Of a stretch of DNA of 64,000 bases, positions 29,870 to 40,452 are shown piece after piece. This DNA is from VXNE01 sp965208745 (GTDB taxonomy: Bacteria > Pseudomonadota > Gammaproteobacteria > Pseudomonadales > Azotimanducaceae): NCBI GenBank assembly GCA_965208745.1, contig CBDBPN010000003.1, forward strand, positions 124,001 to 188,000, written 5' to 3'. Within the stretch, counting starts at the first letter, position 1, and each line of letters starts with the position of its first letter. A program made the translations under genes and the position numbers. Below the pieces are notes generated by a model. That model did not search any database and was not told where the DNA came from. It saw only the letters and a list, made by a program, of their open reading frames with translations.

Positions 29870-31702
29870 TCAGACCAGGTCCAGCTCCATCCGGATGTGG
29901 CGGAGCCCGGCCTCGAGGAAGGGCTCGCCCACCGCCTTGAATCCCGCCCGCTCGTACAGGCCGCGCGCCTCGAGTCGCGCGTTCAGCCACACTGCGCGGT
30001 CGCCCCGCGTACGCGCGCTGACAAGCGCGGCGTCCAGCAGGCGCCGCCCGATACCGCCGCGGCGCTCTTCCGGCAGTACGGCCAGCCGCCCGATCTGTCC
30101 ATCCGCCAGCAGTCGGCCGGTACCGATTGGCCCGCCGCCGGACGCGGTCGCCAGGAAGTGGAGCGCCCCTTCGTCCCTGCCGTCCCGCTCGAGGTCCGGG
30201 GGGATGCCGTGTTCCTCGATGAAGACCGCCGTCCGGACCGCCATCAGGACATCCTCGTGGCTCTGCCAGGGCACGGTCTCCACGGCGATGTCGTCACGCT
30301 CGCCGGCGAGTTCCTCGGTCAGCTCGCGCGCGATGCCCGTGTACCGGGCTGGCGTGAGTCTGCGTAGCGTCCCACGCATCGCTTCCGGCAGGTCAAGGGC
30401 GTCGACGAGGGCCAGGTAGCCCGCCTGATCGAGGCGTTCGCCGCGCGTCAGTTCCTTCAACCGCTCGTAAGGTTCCTCCATCCCCGCCCGGCGCATGACG
30501 GTCTGGGCGGCTTCGGCAAGCACCTCCCAGCTCTCCGCCAGATCCTCTTCCAGGGTGCGCGCGTCCACTTCGAGCCGGTCGATGCCCCGGGACGCCGCCA
30601 CTATCGCGACCAGCGAGTGGCCGAGGCAGGTGCCCACGCAGCGCAGCGCCGTGGAGTCGGACAGGTCCCGCTGCCACCGCGACACGGAGAGCTTGCCGCC
30701 GAGGTGCTTGAGCAGCGCGTTGGCGATGCCGATGTTGCCCTCGGAGTTCTCGAAGTCGATGGGGTTGACCTTGTGCGGCATCGTGGAGCTGCCGGTCTCT
30801 CCCGCCACCCTCCGGCTTCGGAAATACCCCAGCGAGATGTAGCCCCACACGTCGCGGTCGAAGTCGAGCAGTACCTGGTTGAAGCGCGCCAGCGCGTCGA
30901 AGTACTCGGCGATGTAGTCGTGCGGTTCGATCTGGGTGGTGTGGGGGTTGTGCGCAAGGCCGAGGCCGTGGACGAAGTCCGCCGACACGGTCGCCCAGTC
31001 GACCTCCGGAAACGCCGCCAGGTGCGCGTTGTAGTTGCCGACCGCGCCGTTCGCCTTGCCAAGCACGGACACGGCCTCGAACGCGCGCAACTGACGTCGC
31101 AGGCGGGTCACGAAGACGCCCAGCTCCTTGCCGACGGTGGTGGGTGAGGCCGGCTGCCCGTGCGTCCTCGCGAGCATGGGCACCGCGGCGTTCGGAAGCG
31201 CCAGCCGGCGGATGTCCGCGATCAGCCCGGACATGGCCGGTACCATGACCTCGCGACGCGCCCGCAGCAGCATCAGCGCGTAGGCGAGGTTACTGATGTC
31301 CTCCGAAGTGCACGCGAAGTGCACGAACTCGACGTGCGGGGCGAGCCCTTCGAGCGCCGCGAGCCGTTCCTTGACGAAGTACTCGACGGCCTTCACGTCG
31401 TGGTTGGTCCGCGCCTCGATGGCACGGATGCGCTCGGCGTCCTCGACCGTGAATTCCCGGTAAACGGCACGGCACGCGTCCTTCCGGGCTTCGTCGAGGG
31501 GGGGCAGCTCCGCGATCTCCGGCGTCGCCGCCAGGTGCAGGAACCAATCGATCTCGACCCTGACCCGAAAGCGGATCAGCCCGAACTCGCTGACGAGGGG
31601 CGCAAGCGACTCCACCCGTCCCCGGTAGCGTCCGTCGAGGGGCGAGACGGCCGTGAGCGACGACAGCGGCAACGCTGCCAGATCAGGTGTCGAGGGCGCC
31701 AT
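29870..31702 (-). CDS. purB: Adenylosuccinate lyase fused to a GNAT acetyltransferase domain
   Basis: One uninterrupted 610-codon gene. Residues 1-460 or so are PurB, which acts twice in purine synthesis: AVSPLDGRYRGRV, VHFACTSEDISNLAYA, ARTHGQPASPTTVGKEL and the flexible signature loop GSSTMPHKVNPIDFENSEGN. Residues about 465-610 are a GNAT N-acetyltransferase resembling ElaA/YjcF types: LMAVRTAVFIEEHGIPPDLE, the acetyl-CoA loop IGRLAVLPEERRGGIGRRLL, and LYERAGFKAVGEPF. Standalone PurB is about 456 aa. ATG 31702 is 10 nt after mnmA; the mnmA-purB pairing is gammaproteobacterial, but hflD, found between them in E. coli, is missing. Confidence 0.9.
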   Translation of the reverse strand: MAPSTPDLAALPLSSLTAVSPLDGRYRGRVESLAPLVSEFGLIRFRVRVEIDWFLHLAATPEIAELPPLDEARKDACRAVYREFTVEDAERIRAIEARTNHDVKAVEYFVKERLAALEGLAPHVEFVHFACTSEDISNLAYALMLLRARREVMVPAMSGLIADIRRLALPNAAVPMLARTHGQPASPTTVGKELGVFVTRLRRQLRAFEAVSVLGKANGAVGNYNAHLAAFPEVDWATVSADFVHGLGLAHNPHTTQIEPHDYIAEYFDALARFNQVLLDFDRDVWGYISLGYFRSRRVAGETGSSTMPHKVNPIDFENSEGNIGIANALLKHLGGKLSVSRWQRDLSDSTALRCVGTCLGHSLVAIVAASRGIDRLEVDARTLEEDLAESWEVLAEAAQTVMRRAGMEEPYERLKELTRGERLDQAGYLALVDALDLPEAMRGTLRRLTPARYTGIARELTEELAGERDDIAVETVPWQSHEDVLMAVRTAVFIEEHGIPPDLERDGRDEGALHFLATASGGGPIGTGRLLADGQIGRLAVLPEERRGGIGRRLLDAALVSARTRGDRAVWLNARLEARGLYERAGFKAVGEPFLEAGLRHIRMELDLV

Positions 31703-31711
31703 GATCGAGCG

Positions 31712-32791
31712 TTACTCCGGTTCGGCTTCGGTCGCGACGATCGTGCCGCCGCCGAGGCATCGTTCCCCGTCGTACAGGCAGACGTACTGGCCGGGCGTCA
31801 CGGCTCGCTGCGGGGCGTCGAACACCACCCGGATCCCGCCCTCGCGAGCTTCCACGCGACACGCCCGGTCGGATTGCCGGTAACGCGTCTTGGCCGCACA
31901 GCGAAGCGGCAGGTCGACGGACTTGAGCCAGTTCATCCCACGAGCCACCAGGGCCTGGCTCAGGAGCACGGACTCGTCCTGGCTGACCACGAGCGCGTTG
32001 TCGGCGAGCCGCTTCTCCACGACGTACCAGGGCGCCTCACGGTGCCCGGCCCGGCCGCCGATACCGAGCCCCTGCCGCTGCCCGAGGGTGAACCAGGCGA
32101 GGCCGCGATGCTCGCCGACGACATCGCCTCCCGTGTCGACGATCGGCCCGGGGCGCCGTGGGAGATAGCGCGCGAGGAAGTCCGCGAAGCGCCGCTCGCC
32201 GATGAAACAGATGCCGGTGCTGTCCTTCTTGTCGTGCACGGGCAGGCCGGCGGCCCTGGCCACCTTGCGCACGGCGGGCTTCTTGAGGCCCCCGAGCGGG
32301 AACAGGCACCCGTCGAGCCGCTCCGACGGTACGGCCTGCAGGAAATAGCTCTGGTCCTTGTTCGCGTCGACGCCCTTGATGAGCGCGAACTCGCCGTTCA
32401 CGCGGCGCGACCGCACGTAGTGACCCGTCGCGACGCGCTCCGCGCCGAGCACGCGCGCGTAGTCCAGGAACACCTTGAACTTGATCTCGCTGTTGCACAG
32501 CACGTCCGGATTGGGGGTGCGTCCCGCGGCGTACTCGCAGAGGAAGCGTTCGAAGACGTTGTCCCAGTACTCGGCGGCGAAGTTCGCTTCCCGTAGCGGG
32601 ATGTCGAGGTGGTCGCAGACCCGCGCGGCGTCCTCGAAGTCGGCCTGCGCGGTGCAGTACTCCGCGCCGTCGTCCTCCTCCCAGTTCTTCATGAACATGC
32701 CCTCCACGGCCAGACCGCGCTCCTTCAGCAGCAGCGCCGCGACGGCGGAGTCGACCCCGCCGGACATGCCCACCATCACCGTTGGCGCCAC
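31712..32791 (-). CDS. mnmA: tRNA-specific 2-thiouridylase MnmA
   Basis: Inserts sulfur at U34 of Lys, Glu and Gln tRNAs using ATP. 359 aa, starting with GTG 32791 (VAPTVMVGMSGGVDS, containing the PP-loop SGGVDS). The frame is open further 5', but that part is non-conserved. Catalytic cysteines are in NPDVLCNSEIKFKVF and DSTGICFIGERRF. It accepts sulfur from the TusE relay, encoded at 49.5-50.8 kb in the same window. It is divergent from moaC; a TACAAT -10 (32822-32827, minus) lies about 30 nt upstream. Confidence 0.96.
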   Translation of the reverse strand: MAPTVMVGMSGGVDSAVAALLLKERGLAVEGMFMKNWEEDDGAEYCTAQADFEDAARVCDHLDIPLREANFAAEYWDNVFERFLCEYAAGRTPNPDVLCNSEIKFKVFLDYARVLGAERVATGHYVRSRRVNGEFALIKGVDANKDQSYFLQAVPSERLDGCLFPLGGLKKPAVRKVARAAGLPVHDKKDSTGICFIGERRFADFLARYLPRRPGPIVDTGGDVVGEHRGLAWFTLGQRQGLGIGGRAGHREAPWYVVEKRLADNALVVSQDESVLLSQALVARGMNWLKSVDLPLRCAAKTRYRQSDRACRVEAREGGIRVVFDAPQRAVTPGQYVCLYDGERCLGGGTIVATEAEPE

Positions 32792-32865
32792 CGGTCGGCC
32801 CCCGCGGATACATCGTTCCGGATTGTACCGCCTCGGCATCCGGCCAGGCGGTGGCCGCCACGCGG

Positions 32866-32894
32866 TTGCACGGGGACGGGCGCGGGAGTGTAAT
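32866..32894 (+). promoter_or_regulatory. Promoter of moaCDE
   Basis: TTGCAC (32866-32871), a 17-nt spacer and TGTAAT (32889-32894). The predicted transcript start (about 32901) is only 1-2 nt before the moaC ATG at 32903, so the message would be leaderless. No Shine-Dalgarno is seen before the ATG. Confidence 0.6.
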
Positions 32895-32902
32895 CGGTCG
32901 GC

Positions 32903-33373
32903 ATGGGGCGTCTGACGCACATCGACGAGGACGGCGCGGCCCGCATGGTCGACGTGTCGGACAAGTCGGTGACCGAGCGGGAGGCCCGCGCCGAGGCGAC
33001 CGTCGTGATGGAGGCGGCGACGCTGGACGAGATCCGCGCCGGGGGCATGCCCAAGGGGGACGTGTTGGCCGTCGCCCGGGTCGCCGGGATCCAGGCGGCC
33101 AAACGGACGAGCGAGCTGATTCCCCTGTGCCATCCGCTGCCGCTCTCGAGGGTGACCGTGGACTTCGAACCGGCGGGCGCCGACCGCTTGCGAATCTCCG
33201 CCTCCTGCAAAGTGCTCGGTCGTACGGGCGTCGAGATGGAGGCCCTCACCGCGGCCACCGTCGCCGCGCTCACCGTCTACGACATGTGCAAGGCCATCGA
33301 TCGCGGCATGCGGATCGAACGCGTCGAACTCGTGGCCAAGTCCGGAGGGCGGAGCGGCACGTGGGAGCGCTGA
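32903..33373 (+). CDS. moaC: Cyclic pyranopterin monophosphate synthase MoaC
   Basis: Second step of molybdenum cofactor synthesis. 156 aa, beginning MGRLTHIDEDGAARMVDVSDK just like E. coli MoaC, which fixes the start. The active-site blocks are RTSELIPLCHPLPLS (with the catalytic Lys in AKR), GRTGVEMEALTAATVAALTVYDMCKA and the C-terminal Lys in ELVAKSGGRSG. moaA is not in the window. It overlaps moaD by 13 nt. Confidence 0.96.
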   Translation: MGRLTHIDEDGAARMVDVSDKSVTEREARAEATVVMEAATLDEIRAGGMPKGDVLAVARVAGIQAAKRTSELIPLCHPLPLSRVTVDFEPAGADRLRISASCKVLGRTGVEMEALTAATVAALTVYDMCKAIDRGMRIERVELVAKSGGRSGTWER

Positions 33374-33627
33374 CGGTCCGCGTCCTGTTCTTCGCGTCGC
33401 TGCGGGAGACGGTCTGCGAGGATGCGCTCGAGGTGCGCCTCCCCTCCGGCGCGACGGTCGCGGACCTGCGCACACTGCTCGGCGAACGGCTGTCGGGGGA
33501 GGGCGCCCGCGCCATCGCCGACGGCGACGTGCGGGTCGCGGTCAACCAGCGCCTCCTGCAATCGCCGGACGCGCGACTCGCGGCCGGAGACGAGGTGGCG
33601 TTCCTGCCGCCCATCACTGGAGGCTGA
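33361..33627 (+). CDS. moaD: Molybdopterin synthase small subunit MoaD
   Basis: Ubiquitin-like sulfur carrier whose C-terminal Gly-Gly is adenylated and thiocarboxylated. 88 aa with GTG start 33361 inside the end of moaC. VRVLFFASLRETVCED begins the beta-grasp fold, VAVNQRLL and DEVAFLPPITGG finish it, ending in GG as required. It is followed after 1 nt by moaE, its partner subunit. Confidence 0.92.
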   Translation: MGALTVRVLFFASLRETVCEDALEVRLPSGATVADLRTLLGERLSGEGARAIADGDVRVAVNQRLLQSPDARLAAGDEVAFLPPITGG

Positions 33628-33628
33628 C

Positions 33629-34114
33629 GTGACCGTCTCCATCCGCGTGCAGCGGGAGGACTTCTCGCTGGCGGACGAGTGGGCGTCCCTCCGGGCCCGT
33701 ATCGGGGCGGGCTCCGGGGCGATCGCCGCATTCGCGGGGCTGGTGCGCGACGACGCTCGGGGCAGCGGCCCGACGGAGACCCTGTTCCTCGAGCACTATC
33801 CCGGGATGACAGAGTCCAGCATCGCCGACATCGTTCGCGAGGCGGAGGGGCGCTGGCCCCTCGACGACGTGGTGATCGTGCACCGGGTCGGCGAACTCGA
33901 GCCCGGAGACCAGATCGTGCTCGTGCTGGTCGCGTCCGGGCATCGCGCGGCCGCCTTCGCCGCCTGCGAGTTCCTGATGGACTACCTGAAGACGCGCGCG
34001 GTGTTCTGGAAGAAGGAGAGGCGCGGCGCGGCGTCCGAGTGGATCCGGTCCACGGAGGACGACTTCGAGCGGGCCGCGTCCTGGACGGAGCGGGGCGGGG
34101 CTTCGGGCGATTGA
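33629..34114 (+). CDS. moaE: Molybdopterin synthase catalytic subunit MoaE
   Basis: Converts precursor Z to molybdopterin together with MoaD. 161 aa, GTG start 33629 after GGAGG. Residues GAIAAFAGLVRD, TLFLEHYPGMTE, VIVHRVGELEPGDQIVLVLV and DYLKTRAVFWKKE are family signatures; the two conserved Lys in WKKE are part of the active site. It ends a three-gene moaCDE unit. Confidence 0.95.
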   Translation: MTVSIRVQREDFSLADEWASLRARIGAGSGAIAAFAGLVRDDARGSGPTETLFLEHYPGMTESSIADIVREAEGRWPLDDVVIVHRVGELEPGDQIVLVLVASGHRAAAFAACEFLMDYLKTRAVFWKKERRGAASEWIRSTEDDFERAASWTERGGASGD

Positions 34115-34161
34115 CCCGGGGGCGGCAGTCCCGCCGACGCGGACCGTCCCGGTCGGCGATG

Positions 34162-34167
34162 TATAAT
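34162..34167 (+). promoter_or_regulatory. -10 element of icd
   Basis: A perfect TATAAT preceded by TG lies 35 nt before the icd ATG. No good -35 is visible, so an activator may assist. Confidence 0.5.
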
Positions 34168-34202
34168 CGACCGTTCGCCCTTCCCCTTTTTTTGGAGTGC
34201 CG

Positions 34203-35465
34203 ATGGCGTACGAACACATCGTCGTGCCCGATGACGGAGACAGGATCACGGTCGCCGAGGACGGCAGCCTGAGTGTCCCCGATCGTCCGATCATCCCCTT
34301 CATCGAGGGCGACGGCATCGGCGTCGACATCTCGCCCGTGATGATCGACGTGGTCGACGCGGCGGTCCGGCGGAGCTACGGCGGACGCCGCTCCATCGCC
34401 TGGATGGAAGTCTATGCGGGGGAGAAGTCGCTCTCCCTCTACGGGGACGGCGAGTGGCTGCCGGAGGAGACGCTCGACGCCCTCCAGTCGTTCCTGGTCG
34501 CCATCAAGGGACCGATGACCACCCCGGTCGGCGGCGGGATCCGCTCGCTGAACGTCGCCATCCGGCAGCTCCTGGACCTCTACGTCTGCCAGCGGCCCGT
34601 CCGGTGGCTCAAGGGCGTGCCGAGCCCCGTAGTGGCGCCCGAGAAGACGGACATGGTCATCTTCCGGGAGAACACGGAAGACATCTACGCGGGCGTCGAG
34701 TGGGAAGCCGACAGCGCCGAGGCGGACCGCGTCATCGGCTTTCTGCGCAAGGAGATGGGAGTGGAGAAGATCCGTTTCCCGGAGCGCTGCGGGATCGGCG
34801 TCAAGCCGATCTCCGTCGAGGGGACGCAGCGCCTCGTGCGCAAGGCGCTGCAGTACGCGATCACAGAGGACCGGACCTCCGTGACGTTCGTCCACAAGGG
34901 CAACATCATGAAGTTCACCGAGGGCGCCTTCAAGGACTGGGGCTACGCGCTGGCAGCCTCCGAGTTCGGTGCCACTCCGCTGGACGGCGGCCCGTGGCAG
35001 ACCCTGACCAACCCCCGCACGGGCAGGGAGATCGTCGTCAAGGACATGATCGCCGACGCCATGCTGCAGCAGATCCTGACGCGCCCCGACGAGTACGACG
35101 TGATCGCCACGATGAACCTGAACGGCGACTACCTGTCGGACGCGCTCGCGGCCCAGGTCGGCGGGATCGGCATCGCCCCCGGAGCCAACATCGGGGACGC
35201 CGTCGCCGTGTTCGAGGCGACCCACGGCACGGCGCCGAAATACGCGGGGCAGGACAAGGTCAATCCGGGGTCCCTGATCCTCTCGGCCGAGATGATGCTG
35301 CGGCACCTGGGGTGGCGGGAGGCCGCGGACCTGATCGTGGCGGGCATGGAGGCCGCGATCTCGGACAAGACCGTGACCTATGACTTCGAACGGCTGATGG
35401 AGGGGGCCTCGCTCCTGAGCTGTTCCGAGTTCGGGGCGGCCGTGATCGGCAGGATGGCCGCCTGA
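34203..35465 (+). CDS. icd: NADP-dependent isocitrate dehydrogenase
   Basis: TCA-cycle enzyme giving 2-oxoglutarate. ATG 34203 is preferred over GTG 34197 because TTTGGAG then has proper spacing. 420 aa, E. coli-type. The phosphorylatable Ser lies in GGGIRSLNVAIRQ, and substrate residues are in IFRENTEDIYAGVEW. HKGNIMKFTEG and LNGDYLSDALAAQVGGIGIAPGANIG are typical. In enterobacteria AceK controls this step at the glyoxylate branch; aceK was not found here, although aceA is in the window. Confidence 0.96.
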   Translation: MAYEHIVVPDDGDRITVAEDGSLSVPDRPIIPFIEGDGIGVDISPVMIDVVDAAVRRSYGGRRSIAWMEVYAGEKSLSLYGDGEWLPEETLDALQSFLVAIKGPMTTPVGGGIRSLNVAIRQLLDLYVCQRPVRWLKGVPSPVVAPEKTDMVIFRENTEDIYAGVEWEADSAEADRVIGFLRKEMGVEKIRFPERCGIGVKPISVEGTQRLVRKALQYAITEDRTSVTFVHKGNIMKFTEGAFKDWGYALAASEFGATPLDGGPWQTLTNPRTGREIVVKDMIADAMLQQILTRPDEYDVIATMNLNGDYLSDALAAQVGGIGIAPGANIGDAVAVFEATHGTAPKYAGQDKVNPGSLILSAEMMLRHLGWREAADLIVAGMEAAISDKTVTYDFERLMEGASLLSCSEFGAAVIGRMAA

Positions 35466-35499
35466 AAGCCCGCCTGGACGGCCCGCGCCGCGCTGGACC

Positions 35500-35760
35500 T
35501 CAGGGACCGGCCTCGGCGGTATCTTCCTCAGGACCGGCTTCGGCTTCGGCTTCGCCTTCTGCTAGCCGGATGTTGATGGCGTGCGGGCCCTTCGGGCCCT
35601 CCTGAACGTCGAAATCCACCTGCTGTCCCGCCCGGAGGGTCTTGTAGCCGGCCATCTGGATGGACGAGTAGTGCACGAAGAGGTCGCCCCCGCCCGACTC
35701 GGACAGGATGAAACCGTACCCCTTGGCATTGTTGAACCACTTGACCGTGCCCGTAGCCAC
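35500..35760 (-). CDS. Cold-shock domain protein with acidic tail
   Basis: An 86-aa protein starting with GTG 35760 (VATGTVKWFNNAKGYGFILSE). RNP1 (KGYGFI) and RNP2 (DLFVHYSSI) are intact, so it should bind single-stranded RNA or DNA. After the 68-residue or so CSD comes an acidic tail rich in Glu/Ala (GEAEAEAGPEEDTAEAG), an unusual extension that could modulate binding. A promoter at 35813-35841 confirms the short start; the longer open frame upstream lies before it. Confidence 0.9.
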   Translation of the reverse strand: MATGTVKWFNNAKGYGFILSESGGGDLFVHYSSIQMAGYKTLRAGQQVDFDVQEGPKGPHAINIRLAEGEAEAEAGPEEDTAEAGP

Positions 35761-35812
35761 CCGGTCCACCTTGCCGGAGGAGCGCCTGATACAACCGCGC
35801 GGGAAACGGCGA

Positions 35813-35841
35813 CATTTACCGTCCTGTCGGGCGTTTGTCAA
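35813..35841 (-). promoter_or_regulatory. Promoter of the cold-shock gene
   Basis: On the minus strand a consensus TTGACA (35841-35836), a 17-nt spacer and TAAATG (35818-35813). It gives an untranslated leader of about 45 nt, common for cold-shock genes. Confidence 0.65.
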
Positions 35842-36050
35842 CTTCATCCCGCTGCCGAGGCGTCCGCCCCCCGCCACGCGCACCCGGTCCACGCCCTTCC
35901 ATGGCGACCCGGCCTACCTTGGTCGGCCGGGTCGCGGAAGATCAAGTATGATTGAGCCGATCGGCCGCATCGAGGCGTGCGACCTTGGAGTACCTGAAGA
36001 CGACATCCGCATGGGCCCCGGCGGGAGCGGGAGCGGCAGCGGGTAGCGTC

Positions 36051-36392
36051 GTGTCGGGCTCGGCGCAGCGCGACGACACGGAGGATCCCGGCACCGGCAC
36101 GATCATCGCGCCGGAGGAAACGAAGCCCGCGCTCAAGCGGCCTCCCATGTTCAAGGTCGTGCTGCTGAACGACGACTACACGCCCATGGAGTTCGTCGTG
36201 CACGTCCTCGAGACGTTCTTCGCCATGGACCGCGAGAAGGCCATCCAGGTCATGCTCGCGGTACACACGACCGGCAGCGCGGTCGTCGGCATCTACCCGC
36301 GAGACATCGCCGAAACCAAGTCCGAGCGCGTCAACGAGTATGCGCGCGCCAACCAGCACCCCCTCCTGTCCACCGTGGAGATGACCGACTGA
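36051..36392 (+). CDS. clpS: ClpS adaptor for the N-end rule
   Basis: Delivers proteins with destabilising N-terminal residues to ClpAP. GTG 36051 gives 113 aa (E. coli 106); the start codon is uncertain because the upstream region is low-complexity. Ligand-binding residues are recognisable: LLNDDYTPMEFVVHVL (Asn-Asp-Asp) and a His in MLAVHTTGSAVV. The intergenic region to the cold-shock gene contains TATGAT (35947-35952) as a possible -10. Its stop is 2 nt before clpA. Confidence 0.93.
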   Translation: MSGSAQRDDTEDPGTGTIIAPEETKPALKRPPMFKVVLLNDDYTPMEFVVHVLETFFAMDREKAIQVMLAVHTTGSAVVGIYPRDIAETKSERVNEYARANQHPLLSTVEMTD

Positions 36393-36394
36393 CC

Positions 36395-38659
<2,265 letters not shown>

Positions 38660-38711
38660 GCGCTCGCGTCGGGAGTTTCGCCGGCGCAAGACTTCAGGCG
38701 AAGCCCCGCGG

Positions 38712-38930
38712 TTACCGTTCGCGGAAGGTGATCCGTCCCTTGGTGAGATCGTACGGGGTCAGTTCCACGTTCACCCGGTCCCCCGTGAGGATGCGGATGT
38801 AGTTCTTGCGCATCTTGCCGGAGATGTGCGCGGTGACCACGTGCCCGTTCTCAAGCTCCACCCGGAACATGGTGTTCGGCAGGGTATCGATTACCGTACC
38901 CTGCATCTCGATCTGTTCTTCCTTCGCCAT
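38712..38930 (-). CDS. infA: Translation initiation factor IF-1
   Basis: 72-aa S1-like OB-fold protein, the normal length. MAKEEQIEMQGTVIDTLPNT and KMRKNYIRILTGDRV are hallmark pieces. It is last in the minus-strand run PA4642-like, trxB, aat, bpt, infA, as in many gammaproteobacteria. It converges with clpA; the 52-nt gap contains only a weak hairpin. Confidence 0.97.
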   Translation of the reverse strand: MAKEEQIEMQGTVIDTLPNTMFRVELENGHVVTAHISGKMRKNYIRILTGDRVNVELTPYDLTKGRITFRER

Positions 38931-39029
38931 CCCCCGCCATCTCGTCCCTGACTGCGCGGCACCCGGTTTGTCCTGGCTTGGAAGGCCCGGGACGCCACGC
39001 GAGCGCGGGATTCTGCCGCAAGCGCGCCG

Positions 39030-39743
39030 TCAAGTCATCTCCGTCCACCGCCCGCCCCGGAGCAACTCCACCGGGCGGAAGTCCGTCTTGTAGCGCATCT
39101 TCGGGGCATCCTCGATCCAGAAGCCCAGGTAGAGGTGGGCCAGCCCGCGGCGCCGGCACTCCTCGATCTGGTGCAGGATCGAGTACACGCCGAGGCTTCG
39201 CCGGGGCAGGGCGGGGTCGAAATACGTGTAGATGGCGGAGAGTGCGTCGGGCAGCACGTCCGTCACCGCGACCGCGGCAAGTTCGCCGTCGAGGTACGTG
39301 CTGAGGAAGAGGGTCCGGCTCCAGGGCGCCATCAGGAACGAGCGGAACTGGGCACGCGACGGCGGGTACATGCTGCCGTCGGCGTGGCGGCCGGCGATGT
39401 AGCGCGCGTAGAGATCGTAGTGCTCTTCGCGAAACTCGGCGGGCTCGACCCGTCTCTCGGCGTCCCCGTTGCGTCGGTGGATGCGCCGGAAACGCCGGCT
39501 CCAGCGAAACCGCTCCACCGGGACGCGGGTCGGAACGCACGCGCGGCAATGCGTGCAATGCGGGCGATACAGGTGCGGACCGCCGCGCCGGAACCCGGCT
39601 TCCGAGAGCGTCCCGTAGGTCCCGCTGGTGGGCTCGTCCGCCGGGTCGAGCAGCAGGGTGGCCGCCTCGCGGTCGTCGAAGTAGCCGCAGCCGTGACCGG
39701 GCGTCAGGTAGAAACGGGCCGACGAGACGCGCTCAATCGCCAT
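39030..39743 (-). CDS. bpt: Aspartate/glutamate leucyltransferase (Bpt)
   Basis: Attaches Leu to N-terminal Asp or Glu, making ClpS-dependent degrons. 237 aa. Conserved features include the Cys-rich patch YRPHCTHCRACVPTRVPV near residue 60, GCGYFDDREAATL and the ending LYLGFWIEDAPKMRYKTDF. ATG 39743 overlaps aat by 11 nt, so the two amino-acyl transferases are co-translated. Known members use Leu-tRNA. Confidence 0.93.
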   Translation of the reverse strand: MAIERVSSARFYLTPGHGCGYFDDREAATLLLDPADEPTSGTYGTLSEAGFRRGGPHLYRPHCTHCRACVPTRVPVERFRWSRRFRRIHRRNGDAERRVEPAEFREEHYDLYARYIAGRHADGSMYPPSRAQFRSFLMAPWSRTLFLSTYLDGELAAVAVTDVLPDALSAIYTYFDPALPRRSLGVYSILHQIEECRRRGLAHLYLGFWIEDAPKMRYKTDFRPVELLRGGRWTEMT

Positions 39744-40452
39744 CGTCGTTTTCCGCCGCCGCGGTCGGGACGGTCCAGGCGCCCCGTCGCGTGGCCCGGG
39801 CCCGGTTGCGCGCGAGCCGGTCGAGGAACTCGTCGCGCGCCATCGGCTCGGCGCCGAGGGAACTCAGGTGCGCGTTCGGGAGCTGGCAGTCGATGAGCTC
39901 GAACCCCCATCCCTCGAGCCGCGCGACCAACGCGGCGAGTGCCGCCTTGGAGGCGTCGGTCCGCCGGGAGAACATCGACTCGCCGAAGAACATGCCGCCG
40001 AGCGATACGCCGTACAGGCCGCCCGCTAGGCCCCGACCGTCCCACGCCTCGACGGAGTGCGCGAACCCGAGGGCATGGAGACGCTGGTAGGCCGCGCGCA
40101 TGCCGGGCGTGATCCACGTGCCGCCGCCGGACTCACGCGGGATCGCGCACCCCTCGACCACCGCGGCGAAGGCGGCGTCCATGCTGATGGCGTAGTCGCC
40201 GCGCCGGAGCCGGCGCGCCAGGCTGCGGGAGACCCTGAGGCGATCCGGGAACAGCACGGCCCGTGGATCCGGCGACCACCAGAGCGGGGGGCTCCGATCA
40301 TCATGGAACCAGGGGAAGATGCCATGGTCGTACGCCGCGAGCAGCCGCTCCGCCGAGAGATCGCCGCCGCTCGCCAGCGGCTCGTCCGCGGGGCCCGTCC
40401 GGGGGTCCGGAAAGCCGCCGGCGATGGCGCCGCGCGCCCGGCTCGCGGTCAT
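39733..40452 (-). CDS. aat: Leucyl/phenylalanyl-tRNA--protein transferase
   Basis: Adds Leu or Phe to N-terminal Arg or Lys, making substrates for ClpS. 239 aa. FPDPRTG, GIFPWFHDDRSPPLWWSPDPRAVL, GESMFSRRTDASKAALAAL and ELIDCQLPNAHL are the standard blocks. ATG 40452 overlaps the trxB TGA as ATGA. Together with bpt, clpS and clpA it forms a complete N-end-rule set here. Confidence 0.95.
   Translation of the reverse strand: MTASRARGAIAGGFPDPRTGPADEPLASGGDLSAERLLAAYDHGIFPWFHDDRSPPLWWSPDPRAVLFPDRLRVSRSLARRLRRGDYAISMDAAFAAVVEGCAIPRESGGGTWITPGMRAAYQRLHALGFAHSVEAWDGRGLAGGLYGVSLGGMFFGESMFSRRTDASKAALAALVARLEGWGFELIDCQLPNAHLSSLGAEPMARDEFLDRLARNRARATRRGAWTVPTAAAENDDGD

Noticed and set aside
35761..35892. 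Longer N-terminus for the cold-shock protein
   Set aside because: The additional codons lie upstream of, and across, a consensus promoter (35813-35841), and they do not match the family.
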